From Amaurobius ferox (taxonomy: Eukaryota; Arthropoda; Arachnida; Araneae; Amaurobiidae), in contig OX578149.1 in the NCBI GenBank assembly GCA_951213105.1, forward strand, positions 1,612,001 to 1,676,000: 64,000 nucleotides of DNA, read 5' to 3'. Below are positions 12,323 through 21,817 of the stretch, piece by piece. The position numbers and the translations under genes are program-made. Every line of letters begins with the position of its first letter. Positions within the stretch are counted from its first letter, which is position 1. Under the pieces are notes generated by a model. That model was not told where the DNA came from. It did no database searches and was given only the letters and a program-made list of their open reading frames with translations.

Positions 12323-12603
12323 GAGGGCGCTGTAACCCAGTGGTTAGCTTGCGGAAAGTGCACTCAGTAGGCCCGGGTTCGATTCTTGCCACTGCCAAAA
12401 CTGACGCCGTGTTCATGCGGAGTACAATCGTGTTAAACATGTGGGTCCGTAAGTCCTTCCGAGAGATTGGTGGTAGGGGAAGGAAGGTACAGTCCCTGTG
12501 GATGCCTCCCCCACTGGGTTCCGGTCTAAATTGGGTGGCACCTCCCGGACGTCCAAACAGTTACCTTACACCTTTCTAGTAGGTCAGATGGTCTGGGTCT
12601 CAA
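12323..12603 (+). mobile_element. tRNA-derived SINE, about 280 bp
   Basis: The head resembles a tRNA gene. An A-box-like stretch TAACCCAGTGGTTAG starts at about 12333, and a B box GGTTCGATTC lies at 12376-12385 within CCCGGGTTCGATTCTTGCC. Spacing is right for RNA polymerase III internal promoters. The body continues through a GC-rich unrelated region and ends GATGGTCTGGGTCT. The last 55 or so bases (from GGACGTCC at 12547) are the same domain that occurs alone at 15935, 49656, 55438 and 61476. It lies against a Copia pol fragment (12604 on); no target-site duplication was recognised, so the exact ends are uncertain. Confidence 0.75.
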
Positions 12604-12830
12604 ACATTGCACACAGTTTATCAAATCGAACTTGAGACAATGGTTTTGTCAAAATGTCTATGATTTGATTATCTCCTGGAACATGTTTAATATTCAGTCC
12701 ACCTTCCAGGATTCTTCCCCAGCAGCCTTCGTTCTGGACAAGGTACCCTACTGGGATGCTAATGAGGGAGAAATAGGCCAGAGGTCTCATCTGGTTTTGA
12801 AATCACTGGGCATTGGCTTAGTTTTGTAGG
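12604..12830 (-). pseudogene. Copia pol C-terminal fragment
   Basis: The minus-strand reading gives NIKHVPGDNQIIDILTKPL followed by RFDKLCAM, the conserved C-terminal end of Copia RNase H ('hVp.d.qiADilTKpL'). Upstream residues (12700-12790) do not match the usual RNase H and may be frame-shifted. The fragment is bounded on the left by the SINE. No LTR follows, so this is an isolated relic. Confidence 0.75.
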
Positions 12831-13094
12831 TGTGAGAGTTAGATCAGTTGGATGTGAAACATTGAGCTGAACAGCAGTCTAGTTGCATTTCTATTGGAAA
12901 TGATGTCTACCATTGGAAATGCTGCTTCATATTTTATCAGTTAAATTTTTAAATTTTGATTCTTAAATAGATTGTTCTTGCTACGATCCATTTTCATCTT
13001 ATAAAGCTTGAGTAAGTAAAGGCCTAAAAACAATTACTTTATAGAACAATAAAAGGCAACAAACTTGCGTGATCTTATACCTAGTAAATCTTTA

Positions 13095-14060
13095 TGTTCA
13101 AGTAAAGGTCAACCACTGAGAATTTCAAAAAGAGTAGTTCCGAAGAATATCAGACTAGTGAAATAGCCATTGAAACAGTCAACATAGCATGTAATGTATT
13201 GGATATCTCACCAATTAAAAAAAAACTAAGTTAATGCCAAAAAAATCACATGGAAAGACAAAACTCAAAACTGACTATGTTAACTTGACTCAAAAATCTG
13301 TTAAACTTAGTTGGCAAAACGTTTAGATGTTGAACTACCTTCCGAACAGTTATCAGAACTCTTCATATCTAGCTAGCTCACAGCATGAAGATTGTACTAA
13401 TTTTATCCCGAAACTAAAGAGGAAATATAACAAAAGCCGTTAACACCAGAAGAAATTAAAAATTTAAGTCTTATGCCTCAAAGTTGGGCTACTAAAACAA
13501 CAACTATCAAAGAGTTTGGAGCTAGCCAGTATCTAGTTCATAGAACTGAAGACTTCAAAAACATGGTCCTTCCTCAATTAAAAAAAGGTCGGACCCTTGA
13601 TTTGAAAGTGAAGGAAACAGTTTGCACATTCTTTACATGTAATGAAATCAGCTGTTGTTTTCCAGGGAAGAAAAAGTGTTTATCTGTACAATCTACTACA
13701 GGAATACTAGAATTAAAGCAAAAATGTTTGCTTTTAGGAAATCTTAAAAAAATTGTATACTAAATTTAAGCAATCTAAATTGCAAGATAGGCTTTTCGCA
13801 ATTTGCAGAGCTATGACCCAAATGGTGTATCTTAACTGGTGGTAGTAGTACTCACAGTGTATATGTATGCAGCTATCATCCAATATAAAACTAATAGTTT
13901 TAGCAATAAATATAAAGGCTGAGATATTACTTTATTACTAAAAATGATAGTTTGCTCAACAGAAGATGAAAGTTGCATACTTGGTGAATGTTCTAAATGC
14001 CCAGGAACTTTCATTTTGTAATTAAATGCTATCAGATAGAAAACACTCAGCAATGATATT
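13095..14060 (+). pseudogene. Decayed gene of an uncharacterised invertebrate repeat-type family
   Basis: A broken + strand coding sequence. The largest open part, about 13430-13763, reads LTPEEIKNLSLMPQSWATKT and later MPGKKK-type and QKCLLLGNLKK segments. After a stop at 13763 the same frame type resumes as KIGFSQFAEL, PKWC, THSVYVC, and near 13950 CSTEDESC with LGECSKCPG. From memory, many arthropod and cnidarian genomes carry multicopy 'uncharacterized' proteins with this order: SW..K..., MPGKKD, QKRLLLCNLKE, IGFSKFAELRPKWC, THSVCVC, GEC..CPG. I do not know the function; multicopy occurrence and Cys-rich blocks suggest a transposon-borne protein. At least four stops or shifts make it a pseudogene. 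No terminal repeats found. Confidence 0.6.
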
Positions 14061-14069
14061 TACAATAAA

Positions 14070-14870
14070 AATCTATGAAATCACATTAAAATTAATGTTA
14101 ATAATAAGAAAGGAGCAAATAGACAGATAAAACAACATATTTTAGGTTAGACCTTTAAATACGAATAAATAACCTCTTGTTTTAAAAAAAATTCATATAC
14201 TGAAAATGACACTTTTTGTTTTCAATTTTAAAAATAGAAAGGATAAAATATACAAAAAAAAAACCTTTCACTTGATTATCTATATAGATTTGTTGTTTTA
14301 TTAAATCAGTTTTTAGATTTTTAAATTATGCCCCACATGGGGTTTTAGGAGTGTTAAAAGTGATCATTTTTGGAAGTTTGGCAACCCTAAAATCCAAGTA
14401 AAAAGTGATTAGAAGCTTAAATTTTTTTGTGCTTATAAAACACTTCCAACTCTTTAAATCAACCATATTTTATCCATGTTTTAATTTCAACAGCTAAATT
14501 GAAAAAATCTTAAACATGAGAAAAAAAACTTCAAAAATTTCAAATTTAAGTGCTTAAAAAGAGTTTCATTAAAAAAAATATTACGATTAGGTTATATCAT
14601 ATGAAAGCTTGAAATCTTAGCTTTAAAATGGCACCTGAAATATTGGTTTGTGACAAATACAAGTGGTTTTATTTTAAAAAGAATGAGCATCACTTTTCAC
14701 AGATATATGACCTTGAACAATGTTTCAAGGATCAAAATCTCCCCTTCTACATTTAAAAAAAAAATTGGAAATTCTGGCTTTCACCTTCTTCCCACATATA
14801 TAAGCTAATTTTAATTTTTGATCAAAATCTATTACTATGATGCAACCCCCATTTGTTGATCTGACACTGA
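14070..14870. other. AT-rich spacer
   Basis: No coding motif or repeat border recognised. The sequence is dominated by A/T runs. Confidence 0.3.
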
Positions 14871-14879
14871 AAGACCCTT

Positions 14880-15734
14880 TAGGAAAAATTTTACTACTAG
14901 GTATTGAGTTTGAGGAAAACCAAAAAAACTATTTCTTTCATTAAAATCAATACATAAGAAAATTTTTCAAAATTTAAATACCCAATCTCAAGTTTGCTAA
15001 TATCTAAAGGTATTATACTAAGTAAAGCAGATTGTCCTGCTAATCAATTTTCAATTGAACAAATAGAAAAACTACCATATAGGAATTTATTAAAATATCT
15101 TTCATTTCTTGCTTGTAGAACTCGACCTGACATTTGCTATGCAGTTAACATACTTTCACAATTTCAGGAAAACCCAGGTAATAAACACTGGGATTGTTTA
15201 CTTAAATTGTTAGGATATGTAGATCAAACTGAACATTTTAAATTAAATTTATCTAATATCCAAATTATAAATCCTAAATGTTTTTCTGATTTTGCAGCTA
15301 ATCGAGATGACAGAGTGTCATTAGGGGGCATGATATTTTTAATTGACAATGTTCCAATATCATGGAGGACTTTTAAGCACAAATGTGTTAATCTGTCTAC
15401 TGTGGTGACAGAATATATTTCCATAACGGAATCTGCAAAAGAAATGGTGTGGATACAAAACATTATAATGGAATGTCAAAAGCTTGGAATTGAATTAGGC
15501 AACAATGTAATATTCTGCGACAATCAAGCCGCAATTAACTTTTCAAAATCACCCATAGAGAATCACTGTCCAAAACATATAGATGTAAGATACCATTTTT
15601 TATAAAATTTAGTAGAAAAGAAACTTTTTGAAATTAAATTTATTAACAGCAAAAATAATAAAACTGACGGTTTTACTAAACCAATAACTAAAGAAATGAT
15701 TTTTAGATTCTGTGACATATTTAAAAGAAAATAA
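14880..15734 (+). pseudogene. Copia reverse transcriptase C-terminus and RNase H
   Basis: The frame starts in degraded RT (GIEFEENQKNYFFH near 14900, two stops). It then runs open from 14994 for 203 codons: YRNLLKYLSFLACRTRPDI, YAVNILSQF and KHW (RT/RNase H connection), then RNase H with CFSDFAANRDDRVSLGG, SWRTFKHKC, TEYISITESAKEMVW, DNQAAINFSKSP and KHIDVRYHF. A TAA at 15603-15605 interrupts the usual RYHFIR; the same frame continues to KTDGFTKPITKEM and stops at 15734. The RNase H 'SDFAANRDDR' stands where SD.D.A....R is usual. Typical Copia 3' end with one late nonsense codon plus N-terminal decay. A different element from the Copia at 7.3-9.1 kb (opposite strand). Confidence 0.85.
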
Positions 15735-15768
15735 AAATTACTTAAAAGCAAAATAAAATGAGTAAACA

Positions 15769-15934
15769 TTTTTCAAATATATAAACTTTTTTAAAATCCC
15801 TCAAACAGTAGATTAGCTACTATTGAGTTTCAACTGTGTGGCGATGTTTAATATTTAAAATTTTGATACAATCTATAAACTTTTTGAAAAATACCTCAAT
15901 CAGTAGATTAGATACTATTGAGTTTCAACTGTGT
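15769..15934. repeat. Two-copy direct duplication beside Copia 3' end
   Basis: A block of about 95 bp (TATAAACTTTTT...CAGTAGATTAGCTACTATTGAGTTTCAACTGTGT) occurs twice, about 15780-15840 and 15875-15934, with a few differences. It follows the Copia stop closely and may be element 3' sequence. The second copy's end was the target of the short insertion at 15935. Confidence 0.7.
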
Positions 15935-15990
15935 TGAAGACCCAGACCGTCCAACTCATCCGAAGACAAAGAGCATCCATTTGGATGGCC
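15935..15990 (-). mobile_element. Mini-SINE insertion A (56 bp, 16-bp TSD)
   Basis: A 56-bp insertion flanked by perfect 16-bp direct repeats TGAGTTTCAACTGTGT (15919-15934 and 15991-16006). An uninserted copy of the target (TTGAGTTTCAACTGTGTGG) is present in the neighbouring duplication at about 15824. On the minus strand the insert runs GGCCATCC... to ...GGACGGTCTGGGTCTTCA, matching the 3' end of the SINE at 12547-12600. A 14-16 bp TSD is typical of LINE-machinery target-primed retrotransposition. Confidence 0.85.
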
Positions 15991-16242
15991 TGAGTTTCAA
16001 CTGTGTGGCGATGTTTTTGATAAAGGATTTAAATGATTCTCTTGCTACTAGAATAGAGATCTTTTAGATATTTTTTTTATCATGTTATTGTATCATGAAT
16101 GTGTTTATACATAATAATTAACATTGTCTACAACTTGTTTATACATAAAAATTTTATTCCAAAACTCAATAATCTTCACTTTTAATGAAATATGAAATGC
16201 TTTACTGTGTTCTTTCGACACAATGTGCAGGAAGGGACCACT

Positions 16243-16845
16243 TGTTGGAAACCCTATGTAAACAAACTCGCGTATTTGCTTAAAGGTGCGGTTAAAATCT
16301 AAAAATTAATTTTATCACTGTTAACTGTCTAGAATTTGGAACATTTGTTTTGTGTCTCATCCGTTTTTTACTTGAATTTCTGCAGATCGTTACGTAATAT
16401 GACCGGGATATGCATATTTCCATTCATCCGGACATTTGCATACTCCAGGCCTCACTTGAAAGTTAAACCAGTATATATACCCCATTGTAGGGGGATATCA
16501 ATGTTCTTTCATATTATTCTGTTCTCTTTCGATGATCTTTGGATCATAGTCGAACCGTCAGATAGCAAAAGTGAATCTCTCCTGCGATTTGTATATTATG
16601 TAGTTCAATGACTGTTTGGCCAGTTGTGGCCTTGTATCTAAGTTCCTATGTCTTTAAAATTACTTTACTTGGAATATTTGACTAATGTTAGATAGTCAAT
16701 GTATTGTGGGTTTGGACAATGTTAAATTGCTCTGTATCAGCCTTTTTCTATGAACTGCATCAAAGTTATAAAGATGCAAGTTCATTTTTCTGTTCGTTAA
16801 ATGCCTTGTTTCGTGAAAAATAAAATTACGTTATTTCGTTTAACA
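16243..16845 (+). mobile_element. Possible Copia-type LTR (solo)
   Basis: A purine-rich stretch GCAGGAAGGGACCACT is followed by TGTTGGAAACCC, a common Copia LTR start. About 600 bp later TTTAACA could be the terminal CA. In between are a TATATATACCCC promoter-like box (about 16473) and an AATAAA near 16820, as expected of U3 and R. I found neither a second copy in the window nor a clear target duplication, so this is tentative. Confidence 0.4.
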
Positions 16846-16944
16846 AACCTTGTCTTGATGTGAGTATCTTCAAAAACTTTTCTCGTGAAACATCCTCTAC
16901 GCAATATCTGCTACTTTGGCAATTCAGTTTTCGATCCGTGAATT

Positions 16945-17902
16945 TCCACATCCTCATTTGCCAACAGAGAGGACAGACATGTTGTTCTCTCAGCCTTGCG
17001 GGATCGTACAGCCACGTCACGTACCCTGAGTCAGGAACTTGGATCATTTGCAGGGTTACAAGTGTCCTCACAGACAGTGCGACGACTTCTGCAGCACCAT
17101 GGTTGTCAGCACAGCGACCATTGTTATGGCTTCCCTTGACGCTGTAGCAGAGACAGGCATGCCTACAGTGGTGCGACAAACGACGACACGACACAGGAGT
17201 GGCACCACGTCATCTTTTCAGACGAATCCCGGTTTTGCATACAGCATCATAATGGACGTATCCTTGTGTGGAAGCACTGAGGAGAATAAACGTTGCCAGC
17301 TTGCATTCGTCATCATACAGGCCCAGCACCTGGTGTGATGGTATGAGGTGCCATTGGGTACACATCCTGGTCACCTCTTGTTAGCATAGCCAGTAATATG
17401 GACAGCCTCCGTTACATTTCTGAAGTGTAAGACCCGTGGCTGTACCCTATCTTCGAGGCTTGCATGACGCCATTGTTCAACAATATAATGCATGACCGCA
17501 TGTTGTCCATGCTGTCCTCGATATAGAGGGTGTTCAAGTGTTGCCCTGGCCAGCATGTTCTCCAGATCTGTCACCCATTGAGAACATTTGGTCATGGATT
17601 ACCGAGATGCTAACACGTCACCACTCGCCAGCCACTACGATTGATGAACTTGGGCATAGAGTTGAAGCCACATGGAATGACGTACCCCTATATATTGTCA
17701 TTCAACTCGATGCCCAGCCGGATTACAGCCGTTGTTGCTGCCAGAGGTGGCAGCTCTGTGTGCTGAATTCTGCATGCTGTGTACCCCAAACTACCTACAA
17801 ATTTAATCATGTCTTCCTCCCATTATACTGTATATGTACAATAAATAAAATTCTGCTATTTGCTTTCTTTCCTGGTGTATCAATTTAATGGCCAGCAGTG
17901 TA
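16945..17902 (+). pseudogene. Dead Tc1-like transposase gene with right terminal repeat
   Basis: Fragments in shifting frames follow a Tc1 transposase. DNA-binding part: REDRHVVLSALRDRTATSRT and VSSQTVRRLLQHHG (16955-17100). First catalytic Asp in FSDESRFCIQHHNGR (about 17215). IASNMDSLRYIS (about 17385). QQYNA where the second catalytic Asp should be (QQDNA), so that residue is lost (about 17478). Then WPACSPDLSPIENIWSW with the catalytic Glu (17540-17590) and a PATTIDELGHRVEATWNDVP tail. Multiple frameshifts and a stop are present. The right end GGTGTATCAATTTAATGGCC followed by AGCAGTG-TA (17876-17904) is a Tc1-type terminal repeat with TA target. The left terminal repeat was not found. Confidence 0.85.
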
Positions 17903-18173
17903 TTTAAAAATTCTCTTTACAGCACACCAATCTGAAATTTTTGGGTTTTGTAGAATCTCTGAAACAACACTGACTGCATAAGCAAGGTCAGGCCTTGTTG
18001 CAGTAGCTAAATACATCAGACTGCCAACAGCCTGGCAATAAGGAATTTCTTTCCTTATCAATGCATTTTCCTCATCACTACAAACATAACTTTTGTTGCA
18101 TGGTATCGACACTGCATTGGCACAATCCGTGTTGAACTTTGAAAGAAGAAAGAATCTTCCTTGAGTAAGCATA
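17903..18173 (-). pseudogene. Copia RT fragment, distal half of a split copy
   Basis: Minus-strand frame with PYCQAVGSLMYLATATRPDL followed by AYAVSVVSEILQNP, the hallmark Copia RT/RNase H connection ('YR.avGsLmYla..TRPDiayav'), preceded by LLSKFNTDCANAVSIP (Copia 'kfnm.....vstP'). The left side stops at the Tc1 terminal repeat. The right side is cut by the Gypsy element at TSD CTGTT, and the preceding part of the same gene continues beyond that element at 27144. Confidence 0.9.
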
Positions 18174-18178
18174 CTGTT

Positions 18179-19077
18179 TGTAATGCCAGAAATGTAAAGT
18201 AATAAATATTTGGAAGGATTAAAAAATAATGGAACCAGGAATGCGGGCGGATTATCCCCACGCTAAGCAGATGGGCGATAATATACAGGTGGCCCCATAT
18301 CTTACATACCACGCCCATGTTTACATACCACACTAAGCCGTTTGGCGGCAACCGAGACGGCGACGCCATGTCTACGGATTAGCTCTCAGCTCTACATTTC
18401 AGCACGTGGACCGCCGACCGAAAAAGGGATATAAGTGAGAGTTGATCGAAGTGGGAGTCAGAATTGGTCAAGGCAGGCTGTTGGAGTTAGACTAGTCAAG
18501 AAGAAGCGACGGTAGCAGAGTTAAGAGTTGTGTGTGCGTCTCTGATATAGGAATTCGAAGGAGAGCTCATGTTCATCTGGTATTGCAAGTGTAAAGTGTG
18601 ACAAAGCATCGGTGTTACCCAAGTTATATGAAAGAAGATCAGGTACCGTACAATTAAACTATATGAGGATAACCTCTTTGTCTAAATTTGTGTTTTTAAG
18701 GGAAAGCTAATTAATGCATCCCACCACGTGCTCCAACCAAATATCAATTCATCTGGCATTACACCCCCCGAACTACCATTGAGATGTATTCCACTATTGT
18801 GATATTTATTTAATTTGTAAAACTAAAGAGTGTAAATTGAGTATGTGATAAATAAATGTTTGTTCCTTTACTATTAACCTTAATTTTTAGTTTGTTAACT
18901 TAGTATCCCGTTAAGCACAGAAATAGGTGGGTTTTGCAGCCACCAACGCAATGTACACAGCAGTAAGTTTTAGAACAGATTACATGTATAATTAATATAC
19001 TAATAAATAATTAATTTAATGTAAAATGCATTTTTTGACAATATTAATTTTAATCAACAAAATTAATAATCGGCACA
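18179..19077 (+). repeat. 5' LTR of the Gypsy element
   Basis: 899 bp, TG...CA ends. Contains the promoter and transcript start region: AAAAAGGGATATAAGTGAGAG near 18423 offers a TATA-like box. An AATAAA at about 18851 could serve as the polyadenylation signal in the 3' copy. The apparent 100-codon minus-strand frame inside it also occurs in the 3' LTR and is not a gene. Confidence 0.95.
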
Positions 19078-19095
19078 TTTGGTGCTCGTGACTTT
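19078..19095 (+). promoter_or_regulatory. Gypsy primer-binding site
   Basis: Directly after the LTR terminal CA comes TTTGGTGCTCGTGAC; the TGG start is what pairs with the CCA end of a priming tRNA. The tRNA species was not identified. Confidence 0.6.
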
Positions 19096-19341
19096 AGCAG
19101 TAACGGGAATAAAATAAGGATTTATGAAATTAATAAAAATAAAAGGAATAATAATAATAAAAAATAAATATTGATAAGGTTGGACAACTGGTGGCGACAT
19201 AGATGATTGTGAAAATATTGTGCACAATTCTCATTTCTCCTTATGTTATATGTATGATTATGTAAAGTTTTATCAATGAAATGGAAAAAATGGTTCTTGT
19301 AAATGAGATTAAAGGTATAATTAGAAAAATGGGATATAGGA

Positions 19342-20361
19342 ATGGGACCAGTTAAAAAAGTGGTGAAAAGTTCAATTATAACAAGGAGTTCAAGTTTGAA
19401 AGAAGATTCAAAAATATCAAATAAAAATTATAGTAAATTGGATAGAAATAATAAAAATATGGATATTCCAGTAATGCAGATCCTGCCATTATTTAGTGGG
19501 AGTAAGGAGGAAGATATAAATTTCTTTATAAAACAATTTGATGAATTAGCGGAGTTAGCAAGTTGGAAGGAAGAGCATAAAGTGGCTATCATTAAAACCA
19601 GATTAAAAGATAAGGCTATGCAGTTTTTAATTCAAAACCCTGAATTACAAAACGAAAAGGAGTTTGATAAAATAAAAATATTACTAATAAATAAATTTTC
19701 AAACAGAATAACGATAACGCAAGAACAGGACGCTTTCAATAAAATAAAACAAACGCCTGATATGTCAGTGGACGAGCTTGTGCTAAAAATAAAAAACGCA
19801 GCGCGTAAATTTTTGAACCTTAAGGATACAACAGATGGAGAGGTAGAGAAAATAACCAATAAAATAATGTTGGGAAAATTCATTAGCGCATTACGCCCTG
19901 ATTTGGCAATTGAAGTGAAGAAAAAAGATCCGCAGCGGTTTGAAGATGCCATAAAAGATGCCGAACTGTTTGAAATAATTCTTAATGATAGGACTCCAGA
20001 AGAATCACATAACGAACTGAAAGAAATGTTACTTACAACACAGGTTCAAGATTTGACTTTAGAAATTAATAAATTAAAATTGCAAAATATACCAAATCAA
20101 TCCATGGAACGAGCTGTTTTTTGCATAGGGTGCGGAAAAAATGGACATTATTTCTCAGATTGCTGGTACAATGAGTGTAATACTGCATTTGCAAGGAATC
20201 CCAAACGAATGAATTATCAGCAATATGGGTTGGAGCAAACAAATTATATCAGAGGAAACAGAAACGAAAATCGCAGAAATTTTGAACGAGGAGGATATAA
20301 TAGAAATAATAGGGAATATCAAGGAAATAATAATGATCAAAGAAATTATTACATCAATTAG
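19342..20361 (+). CDS. gag: Gypsy gag polyprotein
   Basis: 339 codons. Residues about 45-230 form the helical capsid-like region, with MQILPLFSGSKEEDINFF at the start, a typical Ty3 Gag opening. One zinc knuckle, CIGCGKNGHYFSDC (Cys-X2-Cys-X4-His-X4-Cys), lies at about 260-273 and binds RNA in the particle. The C-terminus is Asn/Arg/Gly rich. The stop at 20359-20361 is followed in the -1 frame by a continuing Arg/Gly/Asn-rich tail (20358-20480: RGNFRGRNGRN), so the natural product may be longer, through frameshift or mutation. The Met at 19342 is the first good start after the leader. Confidence 0.9.
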   Translation: MGPVKKVVKSSIITRSSSLKEDSKISNKNYSKLDRNNKNMDIPVMQILPLFSGSKEEDINFFIKQFDELAELASWKEEHKVAIIKTRLKDKAMQFLIQNPELQNEKEFDKIKILLINKFSNRITITQEQDAFNKIKQTPDMSVDELVLKIKNAARKFLNLKDTTDGEVEKITNKIMLGKFISALRPDLAIEVKKKDPQRFEDAIKDAELFEIILNDRTPEESHNELKEMLLTTQVQDLTLEINKLKLQNIPNQSMERAVFCIGCGKNGHYFSDCWYNECNTAFARNPKRMNYQQYGLEQTNYIRGNRNENRRNFERGGYNRNNREYQGNNNDQRNYYIN

Positions 20362-20470
20362 AAACCAACGTAGAAAATAGAGAGAGGCAAAGTATAAGAG
20401 GAAATTTTAGGGGGCGCAACGGAAGAAATATAAGATCAAACACATATGAGAGAAACAATAATAATAGTAA

Positions 20471-21817
20471 TTTAAACTAAGAGCTGGAATTTGGGACCAA
20501 GGAACGAATTGTACAAATTCCAGAGAAATAAATAAATTCGGTTCACAAACATATAGAAATAACAAAAATGGAGATGACTGGCAAAACTATACAAATTTGG
20601 AGAGAGGACAATATTATGAAAATAATGATAAAGCAAAATATGATACCAAAAGTATCCTTTCAAGCGAATGTGAAAACGTATCTAGCCCACAATTACCGAT
20701 GGTAGAAATAGATTGCAAAGGAATAAAAATAATAAGTGTAATTGATAGTGGGGCTCAAGTTAGTATTATAGATTTGGAAACATTTCAAAAACTAAAACAG
20801 AATAGAAATGTAAAAATAAAATACATAACCAGAAGAGTAATACTTCAGACGTTTACTAAAGAAAATATAGAATTTTTAAATTGCATTCAATTTTCATTTA
20901 GAATTGGGGAAAAGGCATGCAAAAATTATTTTTTCGTGACAAAACAGAACTTTCAGGGGCAATATAAAATGCTTTTAGGCTACGACTTTTTATCCTCACA
21001 TAAAGCAATTTTAAATACAAAAGATAACGAAGTACAATTTGGGAATACTGCGATTAAATTGTATAAAAGTGAAAATACAAACCCAATACAGAATTCAAAA
21101 CAAAAACCACAAAGCCAGGGAATTCGCGATGAAAATAGATATAATAGTAATTATGAAAATTATAATACTGATGACGACGAATATGAGGAAATAAATAATT
21201 GTTGTAATGAATTCAATAATGAGAATGAAGGTAGAATAAGCGAGGATAATGAAAGCGATAACGATAGAAAAAACGCTAATATGCAAAATTGTAGCACTCG
21301 CGATAATGTAAATGATGAAAAATGGTTACCAAGTTCTAATGAAAGTAATAAGAATAAGAATGTTAAAAAGAAAGAGGAAAAGCAGATTTTCGCTAAATTG
21401 AAAAGAAAAATAACATTAAAGCCAGGGGAGTCAGAAATAGTCCAATTGATTTTGTCACAGGAATTAAATGAGGGACAGGATGTTTTATTTTCTCCAATAA
21501 AAATGGCAAGAACATTAATCACGGAGGAAGCGATCCAAAGTATAGAAAATAAAAATAAGATTAGAATGTTGTTATACAATGAAAAAAATTGCCAAATTAC
21601 ACTTAATAAAAATATGAACGTGGGTATAATAACAGAACAAATCGAAATTGTTGATACAAAAAATAAAAGCAGTAAACCCACGTTGGAAATTAATAATATT
21701 CAAAATTTAAATAAAACAGATTATCAACAAATTCGGGAATTAAGAAAGAAAGAAATATCTCCAGACGATTTTCAAGTACAGCACTTAAATAAGGAAGATA
21801 GAAAGTTATTGCATTAA
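20471..21817 (+). CDS. Gypsy protease region of pol
   Basis: Open frame from 20471 (after a TAA) to the stop at 21815-21817; no obvious initiator Met, so probably translated by frameshift from gag. The aspartic protease active site is VIDSGAQVSIID (about codons 90-101 of the open frame; Asp-Ser-Gly catalytic triad intact), followed by a flap/core region ending MLLGYDFLSSHKAI, the usual Gypsy 'LLG.DFL..h.a.id'. After this comes a long low-complexity Asn/Glu/Asp/Lys linker (21060-21400), then a segment leading to RT (ITLKPGESEIVQL). Its last 16 nt overlap the next frame, which is -1 relative to it. Confidence 0.9.
   Translation, partial: FKLRAGIWDQGTNCTNSREINKFGSQTYRNNKNGDDWQNYTNLERGQYYENNDKAKYDTKSILSSECENVSSPQLPMVEIDCKGIKIISVIDSGAQVSIIDLETFQKLKQNRNVKIKYITRRVILQTFTKENIEFLNCIQFSFRIGEKACKNYFFVTKQNFQGQYKMLLGYDFLSSHKAILNTKDNEVQFGNTAIKLYKSENTNPIQNSKQKPQSQGIRDENRYNSNYENYNTDDDEYEEINNCCNEFNNENEGRISEDNESDNDRKNANMQNCSTRDNVNDEKWLPSSNESNKNKNVKKKEEKQIFAKLKRKITLKPGESEIVQLILSQELNEGQDVLFSPIKMARTLITEEAIQSIENKNKIRMLLYNEKNCQITLNKNMNVGIITEQIEIVDTKNKSSKPTLEINNIQNLNKTDYQQIRELRKKEISPDDFQVQHLNKEDRKLLH

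Noticed and set aside
12323..12395. Possible functional tRNA gene
   Set aside because: A and B boxes are present, but the acceptor stem does not pair and the sequence continues as a 280-bp SINE; treated as a tRNA-derived head only.
18058..18369. Minus-strand open frame of about 100 codons, repeated at 26176-26430
   Set aside because: Both lie in or across the LTRs of the Gypsy element and are identical because the LTRs are; no family motif.
21095..21681. Long hydrophobic minus-strand frames opposite the Gypsy protease region
   Set aside because: Shadows of the Asn/Glu/Lys-rich linker; hydrophobicity follows from reading AT-rich codons backwards.
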